From contig DFZT01000051.1 in assembly GCA_002382755.1 (NCBI GenBank), positions 1 through 20,888 on the forward strand: 20,888 nucleotides of DNA. Reading direction: 5' to 3'. The notes under the pieces were generated by a model. That model saw only the letters and a list, made by a program, of their open reading frames with translations. It was not told where the DNA came from and did no database searches. Source of the DNA: Firmicutes bacterium UBA4049. Lineage in GTDB: Bacteria > Bacillota > Desulfotomaculia > Desulfotomaculales > Nap2-2B. Below are positions 7,769 to 14,265 of the stretch, one piece after another (positions within the stretch are counted from its first letter, which is position 1; every line of letters starts with the position of its first letter). The position numbers were made by a program, and so were the translations under genes.

Positions 7769-8860
7769 TTACAGAACAAACTGATTTAAAAAAAGCAGGA
7801 CAACCCCCAGCCCAGCTGAAATTATCGCTGCAGGGAGCGCAACTTTTAATTCTCGCTTAACACCTGATAAGGAAGTAAATGTGCTTGAGCCGGTAAAATT
7901 TACTGCCAGATAGGACGACAGCGCCGGTAAAATAAGAAGGTAAACCAAGGCCTTAGTCCAGCCGGACGGCACAGCCGGGAAGGAGTATAAAATAACGGCA
8001 GTAGACCAGAGCAGGCCAAGCAGCCACCCTTTCCAGGCAAAAGAACGGCCCGGTATCCAGGGCAGCAGGGCAGGCGTCAATACGCAGCCTGCAACAACCG
8101 CCCCTAGGTAAGGCAGTGTTGCCAAATAAGAAACGGACCAGATTTTAAGAAGGTTTAAAATGAATATGACCAGGTAAGCGGCAATGACTATTTTGATAAC
8201 CCTGACCAATTCTATGGGTATAAGTACAAGCCTGTCTGCAAAACCAAAGTTAACCCTGCGCATTTGTGGAGAAGCTTTCATGCCTGCGCCAAGAAATTTA
8301 GGAAGATCGCAGGCTCTTACCGGCCCATAGATAACCCTGAAACCGGATATTTTTAACAATCTGTGGGCAGCCACCCCTACAGCGCTTAACTGCGGCAAAA
8401 CCAGCGTCCGGTGTGAAACAACCCAGGAAAGGTTGGTCATGGCAATCACCCTGGCTATCTCCGTTGCGTTGAAGGTTCCCTTTCCGGCGGAACACCAGAC
8501 GTTGATTCCCCTCGTGTTGATAACTAGCACCCAGGCATTGACTCCTGACAACTCCTTTCTCAAACGGTCAAAAGTCATTTTATAATTGGCTGTTACCAGT
8601 ACCGGCGAATCTTCGCCGGGTTCCCCAATCCCATATAATCCGGGAGCAACTTTATATTCCATCCGGTTTATCCCCCAGCGCACTTTCCAGGAACCCATAA
8701 TGTCCTTTGCAGAAAGTTTTGTTGAGATGATCGGAATTTTTCCCGCCAGAGTAGTTTTATATCCGGTGATCCACCCGGCATTGGTTGGCAGGGGAGGAAC
8801 CTCCTCCTGCAGATCAGGGCCTCAACAAGTTTCACGCAAAGTATCTTCCTCAACTGCCAA
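7769..8860 (-). CDS. hgcA: HgcA, corrinoid-dependent mercury methyltransferase, with in-frame TGA (possible selenocysteine) at codon 13
   Basis: HgcA transfers a methyl group from a corrinoid to Hg(II). Seen here: the cap-helix motif NVWCSAGK with the cobalt-ligating Cys at residue 123 (codon 8494-8492), the flanking VRWGINRM and YGPVRACDLP blocks, and five C-terminal membrane segments. The first ATG in the open frame (8698) would remove conserved sequence: upstream codons read PTNAGWITGY...IPIISTKLSAKD, matching the N-terminal HgcA region, back to a TGA at 8824-8822. Before the TGA the frame stays open (MAVEEDTLRETC) to a TTG at 8860 with GGAGG 9 nt upstream; an ATG at 8869 abuts that GGAGG. 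A SECIS-like hairpin lies just after the TGA. If the TGA is read as Sec, the protein has 363 residues. Alternatives: nonsense mutation, sequencing error, or a non-ATG start after the TGA. Family identity is certain; the N-terminus is not. Confidence 0.93.
8791..8813 (-). promoter_or_regulatory. SECIS-like hairpin downstream of the hgcA TGA
   Basis: Counting from the first base after the TGA, bases 12-16 (GCAGG) pair with 30-34 (CCTGC), base 17 (A) is bulged, 18-21 (GGAG) pair with 26-29 (CTCC), and 22-25 (GTTC) form the loop. That is nine Watson-Crick pairs, one bulged 5' base, a four-pair upper stem and a G-first tetraloop, 21 nt after the stop codon. The E. coli fdhF SECIS has the same layout (bulged 5' base, four-pair upper stem, loop GGUC). 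The bulged base is A here rather than U, a difference from fdhF. Bacterial SECIS elements vary widely, so this is suggestive, not proof. Confidence 0.5.
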
Positions 8861-8869
8861 ACTGCCCAT

Positions 8870-8876
8870 CCTCCTT
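8870..8876 (-). promoter_or_regulatory. hgcA ribosome binding site upstream of the TGA
   Basis: AAGGAGG on the minus strand. It sits 9 nt from TTG 8860 and directly against ATG 8869, both in the hgcA frame. It supports translation starting before the TGA at 8824-8822 rather than after it. Confidence 0.7.
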
Positions 8877-8952
8877 TTATGGTGCATTTTAACCTTTTAA
8901 GCAGCCCGCTGCCCGGTTTCATACCTCAAACTTAAATTTTTAATGGTACAAA

Positions 8953-9234
8953 CTATAATTGAAACTGGTCGTTTAAGGCCGAGAGATATTTTTTCAATGT
9001 TTCTTCCTTAAAATAATAGTAGTTCCACCTGCCCCTGGTTTCTTCCCGGATAAGATCAGCTTCCTTTAATTCCTTGATGTGGTAAGAGACCCTTGATTGA
9101 AGCAATCCAGTATCGTCAACCAGGTGGCAGACACACAGCCACTTATCTTCACAGCATTTTTTGCCGGCGATTCGCCTGAGAATTTCCAGGCGCAAGGGAT
9201 CAGACAAAGCTTTGGCAATTTTTAAAATGTCCAT
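8953..9234 (-). CDS. arsR: ArsR/SmtB-family metalloregulator
   Basis: A 93-residue winged-helix repressor: ALSDPLRLEILRRIAG (helices 1-2), the recognition region GLLQSRVSYHIKELKEADLI, and a wing EETRGRWNYYYF. Metal-site cysteines are C27, C28, C34 and C36; the LCVCHLV block corresponds to the ELCVCDL As(III)/Sb(III)-sensing site of ArsR. The start at ATG 9234 fits the family N-terminus and has GGTG 5 nt upstream; the open frame extends to 9339 but across the promoter. It lies 92 bp upstream of hgcA on the same strand with no convincing terminator between, so it likely controls itself and hgcAB through the palindrome in its promoter. ArsR-like genes next to hgcAB are known in other methylators. 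Confidence 0.9.
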   Translation of the reverse strand: MDILKIAKALSDPLRLEILRRIAGKKCCEDKWLCVCHLVDDTGLLQSRVSYHIKELKEADLIREETRGRWNYYYFKEETLKKYLSALNDQFQL

Positions 9235-9254
9235 TATTTCACCAACCACTTTAG

Positions 9255-9282
9255 ATAATATCAAATATATTTGATGTGTCAA
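9255..9282 (-). promoter_or_regulatory. promoter of arsR-hgcAB
   Basis: On the minus strand, TTGACA (9277-9282) and TATTAT (9255-9260) are separated by 16 nt, with transcription expected to begin about 14 nt before the arsR ATG. The spacer holds the ArsR-type palindrome, so repressor and RNA polymerase would compete directly. This is the only strong promoter seen upstream of hgcA. Confidence 0.75.
9260..9275. promoter_or_regulatory. ArsR-type operator palindrome
   Basis: ATCAAATATATTTGAT is a perfect 16-bp inverted repeat lying within the -35/-10 spacer and overlapping one base of the -10. ArsR/SmtB repressors bind AT-rich inverted repeats of this kind over their own promoters. Position and symmetry make it the probable binding site of the adjacent ArsR. 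Confidence 0.75.
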
Positions 9283-9545
9283 TGCATAGTTGTAAACTTT
9301 GGCCGTGCTAGATCGCAGCAACCTTCCATTTGCTCTCAATCTACTTGGAGGTCTGGCTAAAGGTGATTCAGAATACGCGACGGCGCTGGTATCCTTTAGA
9401 CATTCGTGTTAAGATTTCGTTGAAAAAACCGCGGTTAGATCAGCCTCTCCACTGAAGCCCTGCATTACAAATTGCCGGATGATAACGAGAGAACCCGAGG
9501 ATAGCGAGGGAAGTGTTTGGAGCAAACAAGTGAATTGTCAAAATA
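9283..9545. other. intergenic region upstream of arsR
   Basis: About 260 bp with no supported gene. The plus strand has short open stretches (for example around 9450-9510) without start, RBS or family signal, possibly decayed coding sequence. A small inverted repeat GTTTG-GAG-CAAAC occurs near 9515-9530. I see no tRNA or known RNA element. Confidence 0.4.
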
Positions 9546-9579
9546 AAGGAGAGGGGTTCAGCTCGGTACCCCTCTCCTT
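9541..9579 (-). terminator. intrinsic terminator of the 49-aa gene
   Basis: A perfect 11-bp stem AAGGAGAGGGG/CCCCTCTCCTT (9546-9556 with 9569-9579), 12-nt loop, is followed on the minus strand by TATTTT. It lies 9 bp after the stop of the small gene at 9588-9737. On the plus strand no T-run follows. Confidence 0.75.
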
Positions 9580-9587
9580 ATCAAATG

Positions 9588-9737
9588 TTAAGTGGTTTTT
9601 ATCTCTATTGACTCAGGATGCTTCTTCAAATATCTGGTAACCAGATATGTACAGGCTGTAGTTGTAAGAGCGGTTAACAATACTTTGGCAATTATTCCTT
9701 TTCTTGAACGGGTGCGCCGCTTAAAAAAAGTCTTCAT
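9588..9737 (-). CDS. short basic membrane-associated hypothetical protein (49 aa)
   Basis: A 49-codon ORF starting MKTFFKRRTRSRKGIIAKVL, with AAGGGG 9 nt before the ATG. The product has a strongly basic N-terminus (residues 2-18), one hydrophobic segment (about 15-35, IIAKVLLTALTTTACTYLVT) and a charged tail, as in single-pass membrane peptides with a cytoplasmic N-terminus. It is flanked by two minus-strand terminators (9824-9845 upstream, 9541-9579 downstream), so it is an independent transcription unit. No family recognised. Confidence 0.6.
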   Translation of the reverse strand: MKTFFKRRTRSRKGIIAKVLLTALTTTACTYLVTRYLKKHPESIEIKTT

Positions 9738-9823
9738 AAACTTCAACCCCTTCAATTTTTAATATTATTATTCGTCATCCTCACATACTTACCTCTATGT
9801 AAATAGTGGTTGCTGTGGAAAAC

Positions 9824-9845
9824 AAAAAACCCCATACTACGGGGC
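9824..9845 (-). terminator. intrinsic terminator after the holin-like gene
   Basis: On the minus strand a GCCCC-GTAGTAT-GGGG hairpin is followed directly by TTTTTTG. The stem is short (4 bp) but GC-only with a clean T-run, 35 bp after the stop of the 9880-10221 gene. Confidence 0.7.
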
Positions 9846-9879
9846 ATTTGTTCAATTGCTCATAGCCCGCTTTTTGATT

Positions 9880-10221
9880 TTAATCCTTGATTAAAAAGCT
9901 GATTATTGAACTGATGATCATAATAATCAAAGCTGAAAGAAGGGCTACCCAAAAGTTTGCGATATTAAAGCCTTTGATTACCGCGCTGACCAGCCACAGC
10001 ATCAACCCGTTGATGACCAGGGTAAATAAGCCCAGAGTGATCAGGTTAATGGGTAAAGTCAGCAAAATAAGAACCGGGCGGATTGTAGCATTGATAAAAC
10101 CAAGTAAAACAAAGCCGAATATGGCCGCCAAAATTGTTACGTCAAAGCCCTTGACAAGATAAGCGGCCAAAATAATCCCCGCAATATTCAAGCCCCAGCG
10201 GATGATTAATTTCTGTCCCAT
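9880..10221 (-). CDS. phage holin family 4-type small membrane protein (PF04020-like)
   Basis: A 113-residue protein with four hydrophobic helices: about 8-24, 28-45, 55-80 and 90-111. The sequence GFINATIRPVLILLTLPINLITLGLF is the signature loop of the PF04020 four-helix family (called mycobacterial 4TM phage holin in Pfam, though most members are chromosomal and of unknown function). AAGGAGG lies 7 nt before the ATG. It begins 16 bp after the permease stop and may be the last gene of the ABC operon; a terminator follows it. No phage genes are nearby, so a lysis role is unlikely. Confidence 0.85.
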   Translation of the reverse strand: MGQKLIIRWGLNIAGIILAAYLVKGFDVTILAAIFGFVLLGFINATIRPVLILLTLPINLITLGLFTLVINGLMLWLVSAVIKGFNIANFWVALLSALIIMIISSIISFLIKD

Positions 10222-10237
10222 TGATCACCCTCCTTAA

Positions 10238-10996
10238 TTAATACAAGAATTTCCACGGACAAATCTTTTTTTCCAGCCAATCTAAAATTATATATAGAAC
10301 AAATCCCAGAAGACTCATTGCTATTACTCCGGCATACATCTCGTTGTAAGACAGGCGCGACCATGAATCCATCAGATAAAATCCTATTCCTTCGCTGCTG
10401 GCAAAAGTTTCAGTCATAAACAGGACGGCAATAGCCGCGCCGAGGCCTGTTCTCAAAGAGGTGAATATTTCGGGAAGACAAGCCGGTAAAATAACGTGCC
10501 GGTAAAGATCTTTTCGTGAGGCGCCCAGGGACTTTACCGAATAGAGATAAAGTCTTTCCACTGATCTTGCCGCGTCTCGCGCCGTTACCAATATTTGAAA
10601 AAATATGATTAGCGAAATCAAAAAAATTTTTGCCCAATTACCCAGGCCAAAAAGGGAAAGCACAACCGGAAGAAAAACAATTTTAGGTATCGGGTAGATT
10701 AGATAAACTACCGGACCAAGAAAACGGTCAAGATGAGTTTCCCTGCCCAACAGAAGCCCCAAAGGGACTGCCAGCAATGTCGACAGCAAAATGCTTATAA
10801 CTACGCGAAAAGCACTGAAAAGAAGATTTCTGGAAATGCCGTTGTCAAGTCCCGTTACAAAGGCGCGTATCGCCTGGACAGAACCGGGCAACGCAGGGTC
10901 AGCCATACAAAGACTGATGAACTGCCAAAGCAATATCAAAAAAAGAATAGCGATAATATAATTAATGAAACTTTTCACGGAAGGGTTAACATGCAT
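10238..10996 (-). CDS. ABC transporter permease, nitrate/sulfonate/taurine type
   Basis: A 252-residue inner-membrane protein with about six membrane helices and the cytoplasmic EAA loop SLGASRKDLYRHVILPACLPEI (about residues 155-177), which contacts the ATPase. It belongs to the SsuC/TauC/ThiX-type permeases. It overlaps the end of the ATPase gene by 11 nt, with GGGG 8 nt before the ATG, so translation is coupled. It completes a three-gene importer with the two genes upstream. Confidence 0.92.
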   Translation of the reverse strand: MHVNPSVKSFINYIIAILFLILLWQFISLCMADPALPGSVQAIRAFVTGLDNGISRNLLFSAFRVVISILLSTLLAVPLGLLLGRETHLDRFLGPVVYLIYPIPKIVFLPVVLSLFGLGNWAKIFLISLIIFFQILVTARDAARSVERLYLYSVKSLGASRKDLYRHVILPACLPEIFTSLRTGLGAAIAVLFMTETFASSEGIGFYLMDSWSRLSYNEMYAGVIAMSLLGFVLYIILDWLEKKICPWKFLY

Positions 10997-11762
10997 CGTT
11001 TATGCCCCGTTCCAGTAATTTCCTGACTTTCAGGCATTGTTCAAAGTAGGCTTGCTGATTGCGATAGCCGATATTGCCTGCAGAACTGTTTTCCAGCACG
11101 TTTAAAATTCGTCCCGGTCCCGGCGACATGATCAATACTTGCCGTCCAAGCAGTACAGCTTCTTCAATATTGTGAGTTACAAGGATCAGGGACATTTTTG
11201 TTTTTTGGCAAATATCAAGCAGCAATTCCTGAAGCGCTTCACGTGTAAGCGCATCAAGGGAAGACAGGGGTTCATCCATGAGCAGAAGTTCAGGCTCCAG
11301 CGCCAGCGCGCGGGCGATTGCCACGCGCTGCCTTTGACCTCCGCTAAGTTGAGCGGGGAAACGGTCTTTAAATTCCCATATTCCCAAATCTCGCAGTACT
11401 TTTTCTAAAATCCCCTGTTTTGCCTTGTTTGACATCCCTCTGATTTTCAAACCCAGCATTGCGTTATCCCAAACTGTTTTCCAGGGAAGCAAGCCGTAAT
11501 CCTGCAAGATTAGCGCCATCCTGCGCTTTTCAGGACTCAAGACACGTCCTCTGATTTCCACTTCAGCATCGGTGTACAACCCTGCCAGAATAAATAAAAG
11601 TGTACTTTTGCCGCATCCGGACGGTCCTATAACCGTGCATGTCTGCCCCTGTTCCAGGTACAAGTCGACGCTTTCCAGCGCGGGCGCCAGGGAACCGGAC
11701 TTTTTATACGAAACCTGCAGTTTTTCTATCTTTACCAGCTCATTTGCCAATAAAACCACCAC
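10986..11762 (-). CDS. ABC transporter ATP-binding protein, nitrate/sulfonate/taurine type
   Basis: A 258-residue ATPase with Walker A GPSGCGKS at 46-53, Q-loop ILQDYGLLPW, signature LSGGQRQRVAIARAL, Walker B LLLMDEP, D-loop SSLDALTR and H-loop VTHNIEEA. The LLPWKTVWDN segment is typical of the SsuB/TauB group. The start is uncertain: GTG at 11762 or 11759, or TTG at 11750 with GGTGG 5 nt upstream. All overlap the end of the binding-protein gene, implying coupled translation. Confidence 0.93.
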   Translation of the reverse strand: MVVLLANELVKIEKLQVSYKKSGSLAPALESVDLYLEQGQTCTVIGPSGCGKSTLLFILAGLYTDAEVEIRGRVLSPEKRRMALILQDYGLLPWKTVWDNAMLGLKIRGMSNKAKQGILEKVLRDLGIWEFKDRFPAQLSGGQRQRVAIARALALEPELLLMDEPLSSLDALTREALQELLLDICQKTKMSLILVTHNIEEAVLLGRQVLIMSPGPGRILNVLENSSAGNIGYRNQQAYFEQCLKVRKLLERGINDAC

Positions 11763-12702
11763 TTACCATGTCTTCATAACTCAATGCTTTCTTTAATAGA
11801 CCCTTGTTCAGCATCCAGTTAACTGCCCGGTCAAACTGCGCCTGGGTGGGCGTTTCCGGCAAAGAAAAGCGAGGTATCCGGTATGTGTCTTTAATCTCTT
11901 TCGGAACACCGGCTTTCTCCGTGAACAGAGCCCGGTAGCTTTCCGTATTGGCGTCTATTTCTTTTACGGCGCTGGAATAAGCCTGCAGAGTTCCGGTTAT
12001 TTCTTTGCTCCGTGATTTTAGCGCTTCTGTATGAAAAATTAGAACAACCTGAGAAATATCTTCCTTACTATTATCCAAAATTACTTTCGCTCCCTTGGAT
12101 TCGGCATAGGTTGCCATAGGATCCGGCAAAGTGGCGGCTTTAATTTGATTTTTGAAAAGCATTTCCATGCGCACCGGTATCTTGGGAACAACGATCTTTT
12201 TTATTTCGCCGGGCTTAAACCCCTGTTTTTGCAGTAACTGATCAGTGACATATTCGATAATGGAGTTCTGTGAAACACCAATTTCCACTTCTTTTAGCTG
12301 TTCTGCTTTGTTAATACCGGAGCCGGGAGCGGCCAGAATGGCAAACCGTCCCTCGCCCGGTTTTATTCCCAGCGTAGTTGTAACAATCTGGTGGTCAACA
12401 CCGGCATTTTTCAGCAAGGCTGCGGCTATCAGGTCTGTTATTTCCCCGTCAATCGCCCCGGCCTGAAAAGCGCTGTCACGTTCTAAAGCGCTCTGGAAAG
12501 GAACCAGTTCTACTTTAACATTTTCCTCTGCGAAATAACCTTTCTCCTGGGCTACGTAAAATGGCAGAGAGTCTTCTACCGGCAGGACACCAATTTTTAT
12601 CGGTTTCGCATGCTCCTTTTTATTATCGCAGCCGGTTCCCAGCATTATTATCCCGAGAAATAAAACCCCTAACAAAAAAAATATCTTGCTCTTCTGAATC
12701 AC
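11740..12702 (-). CDS. substrate-binding lipoprotein, NMT1/THI5-like
   Basis: A 320-residue exported binding protein. The N-terminus has a signal peptide and lipobox LGTGC, with acylated Cys at 25. The mature part starts KPIKIGVLPVEDSLPFYVAQEKGYFAEENVKVELVPFQSALERD, the standard beginning of periplasmic-binding-fold type II proteins of the SsuA/TauA/THI5 group, with DLIAAALL and QAGAIDG following. The start is GTG at 12702 with GAGAGGA 3-4 nt upstream. The ligand cannot be read from sequence. Its place directly behind ubiD-ubiA-ubiX raises the possibility that it imports an aromatic or menaquinone-pathway compound; thiamine precursors, sulfonates or other small anions are alternatives. Confidence 0.9.
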   Translation of the reverse strand: MIQKSKIFFLLGVLFLGIIMLGTGCDNKKEHAKPIKIGVLPVEDSLPFYVAQEKGYFAEENVKVELVPFQSALERDSAFQAGAIDGEITDLIAAALLKNAGVDHQIVTTTLGIKPGEGRFAILAAPGSGINKAEQLKEVEIGVSQNSIIEYVTDQLLQKQGFKPGEIKKIVVPKIPVRMEMLFKNQIKAATLPDPMATYAESKGAKVILDNSKEDISQVVLIFHTEALKSRSKEITGTLQAYSSAVKEIDANTESYRALFTEKAGVPKEIKDTYRIPRFSLPETPTQAQFDRAVNWMLNKGLLKKALSYEDMVSGGFIGK

Positions 12703-12773
12703 TTATCCTCTCTCCTTTCTTCTCTATTCTCTCTTACTAAAAACCAACTTGCCGGATCAATCTGCGCTGTATG

Positions 12774-13364
12774 TCAAATGTCTCCCCACGCCTCGTAGAG
12801 CTGATGCTCCAGCCCCAATTGGTCCATTGCCCTGCCGACAATAAAATCGACAAGCTCGGTTATTGTCCGGGGCTTCGTATAAAATGCGGGCATGGCCGGC
12901 AGAATCGTAACCCCCATTCTGGAAAGCGATAAAAGGTTTTGTAAATGAATTTGATTCAAGGGCGTTTCCCGCGGGACAAGAACAAGCGGACGCTTCTCTT
13001 TCAATACAACATCCGCTGCACGCTCAACCAAATTCCGGGCGAGGCCGTGAGTAATTCCGGCTATCGTGGCCATACTGCAAGGAATAACTATCATTCCGTC
13101 ACTTTTGACTGATCCGCTGGCGATTACCGCTGTAAGATCGTGGTAATCGAGATAATTGATCTTCTGTGAACGTCCGGGTCCCAGGCGCCGGGTAATGGCT
13201 GCCTGCTGCTCTGCGACATCCCCGCTGATCTGCCAATCCATCTCAAAAGCCATCACCTGTTTCGCAGGGTCGGTAATTAAAAGATAAAGGGAATGTCCCT
13301 GATCGGCTAATACCTCAACAAGACGCCAGCCGTAAATACAACCGCTCGCGCCGCTGATGGCCAC
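12774..13364 (-). CDS. ubiX: UbiX-family flavin prenyltransferase
   Basis: Makes prenylated FMN, the cofactor of UbiD decarboxylases, from FMN and dimethylallyl phosphate. Seen: AISGASGCIYG (FMN phosphate loop), IPCSMATIAGITHGLARNLVERAADVVLKE, and PLVLVPRETPLNQIHLQNLLSLSRMGVTILPAMPAFYTKP, all diagnostic of the family; 196 residues is normal. The start is problematic. The first strand of the fold (GRYIV) is encoded upstream of the GTG at 13364 but has no standard start codon, and the only well-placed ATG (13384, 2 nt after GGAGG) is in another frame and stops at TAG overlapping this GTG. It lies 49 bp after ubiA in the same operon. Confidence 0.92.
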   Translation of the reverse strand: MAISGASGCIYGWRLVEVLADQGHSLYLLITDPAKQVMAFEMDWQISGDVAEQQAAITRRLGPGRSQKINYLDYHDLTAVIASGSVKSDGMIVIPCSMATIAGITHGLARNLVERAADVVLKEKRPLVLVPRETPLNQIHLQNLLSLSRMGVTILPAMPAFYTKPRTITELVDFIVGRAMDQLGLEHQLYEAWGDI

Positions 13365-13413
13365 TATATACCGTCCGATATCATTTCCTCCTTCCTGTCA
13401 CATAACTATCCTG

Positions 13414-14265
13414 TCACATAATTATTGCCAAAAATACTGCAACAAATAAAATAATACTAATAGTTCCGTTTACATTAAAAAAAGCCAGGTTTACCTTGCT
13501 TAAATCTTCAGGATTGGCAAGATAATGCTCGTAATGCAGCAATGCAGCGGTAATCAATACACCTGCCGCATAAAGATAACCCAACCGTAAATAGATTCCT
13601 AAAACAATAAGCAAAATAACCACTATTACGTGCAATAAGCGGGCAATTAACAGCGCATTTTTTATGCCAAACCTGGCGGGAATTGAATACAGCCCTTCTT
13701 TGCGGTCAAAATCGTAGTCAAGGGTCGCGTAAATAATATCAAATCCCGCGACCCAGAAACAGACAATTAACCCAAGCAGTATTGTTGCCGGATGAATTTT
13801 ACCGGTTATCGCGATCCAGCCCCCCATTGGAGCGCAGCCGAGCGCCATCCCCAGTACGAAATGGCTGAGCCAGGTAAATCTTTTCGTGTAGGGATAAATT
13901 ACAAGCAATAATAAAAAGGGCAGCAGCTTCACGCAAAGCGGATTGAGCTGCGCCGCAGCAAGAATAAGCAGTCCCAGCGAAACGGTAATCAAGAGCAGAA
14001 CATCAGTACTTGTAACCAATTTCATAGGCAGGTGCCGCCCGGCTGTTCGAGGGTTACGCGCGTCAATCCGCCAGTCAATTAACCGGTTAAAAGCCATTGC
14101 TGTGCTGCGGGCTCCAAACATAGCAACAGTTATCCAAAGAATTTTAACGCCGGCCGGCCAACCCTGCGCCGCCAGGAATGAGCCCATATATGAAAAAGGC
14201 AGGGCAAAAATCGTATGTTCCCACTTGATAAGTTCGGCCAGTTTGCGCAGCTTAGTCCAGGCCAT
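13414..14265 (-). CDS. ubiA: UbiA-family aromatic prenyltransferase (menaquinone-type, MqnP-like)
   Basis: A 283-residue membrane enzyme that attaches a polyprenyl chain to an aromatic acid. The first Asp-rich motif is N60-RLI-D64-WRI-D68, followed by ARNPRTAGRHLP; the second is D183-Y-D-F-D187 in YATLDYDFDRKEGLYSIPARFG. About eight membrane helices are visible. It overlaps the ubiD stop by 14 nt, indicating translational coupling. In bacteria using the futalosine route to menaquinone, UbiA/UbiD/UbiX homologues carry out the late steps (MqnP, MqnL, MqnM); an anaerobe with this set most likely makes menaquinone rather than ubiquinone, but no mqnA-D genes are in view. Confidence 0.92.
   Translation of the reverse strand: MAWTKLRKLAELIKWEHTIFALPFSYMGSFLAAQGWPAGVKILWITVAMFGARSTAMAFNRLIDWRIDARNPRTAGRHLPMKLVTSTDVLLLITVSLGLLILAAAQLNPLCVKLLPFLLLLVIYPYTKRFTWLSHFVLGMALGCAPMGGWIAITGKIHPATILLGLIVCFWVAGFDIIYATLDYDFDRKEGLYSIPARFGIKNALLIARLLHVIVVILLIVLGIYLRLGYLYAAGVLITAALLHYEHYLANPEDLSKVNLAFFNVNGTISIILFVAVFLAIIM

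Noticed and set aside
8789..8812. GGAGGAGG followed 8 nt later by CTG as an hgcA start after the TGA
   Set aside because: CTG is a rare start, the GGAGG would be buried in a stable hairpin, and the bases are the codons of Gln-Glu-Glu. Kept as the main alternative to Sec read-through, not as the call.
8668..8922. An 84-codon minus-strand ORF between arsR and hgcA
   Set aside because: It overlaps the 5' part of hgcA in another frame, its ATG is too close to GAGGT, and its product has no recognisable features; the hgcA frame explains this stretch better.
9880..10221. Holin-like protein as evidence of a prophage
   Set aside because: The family is mostly chromosomal, and no endolysin, capsid, integrase or tail gene is nearby.
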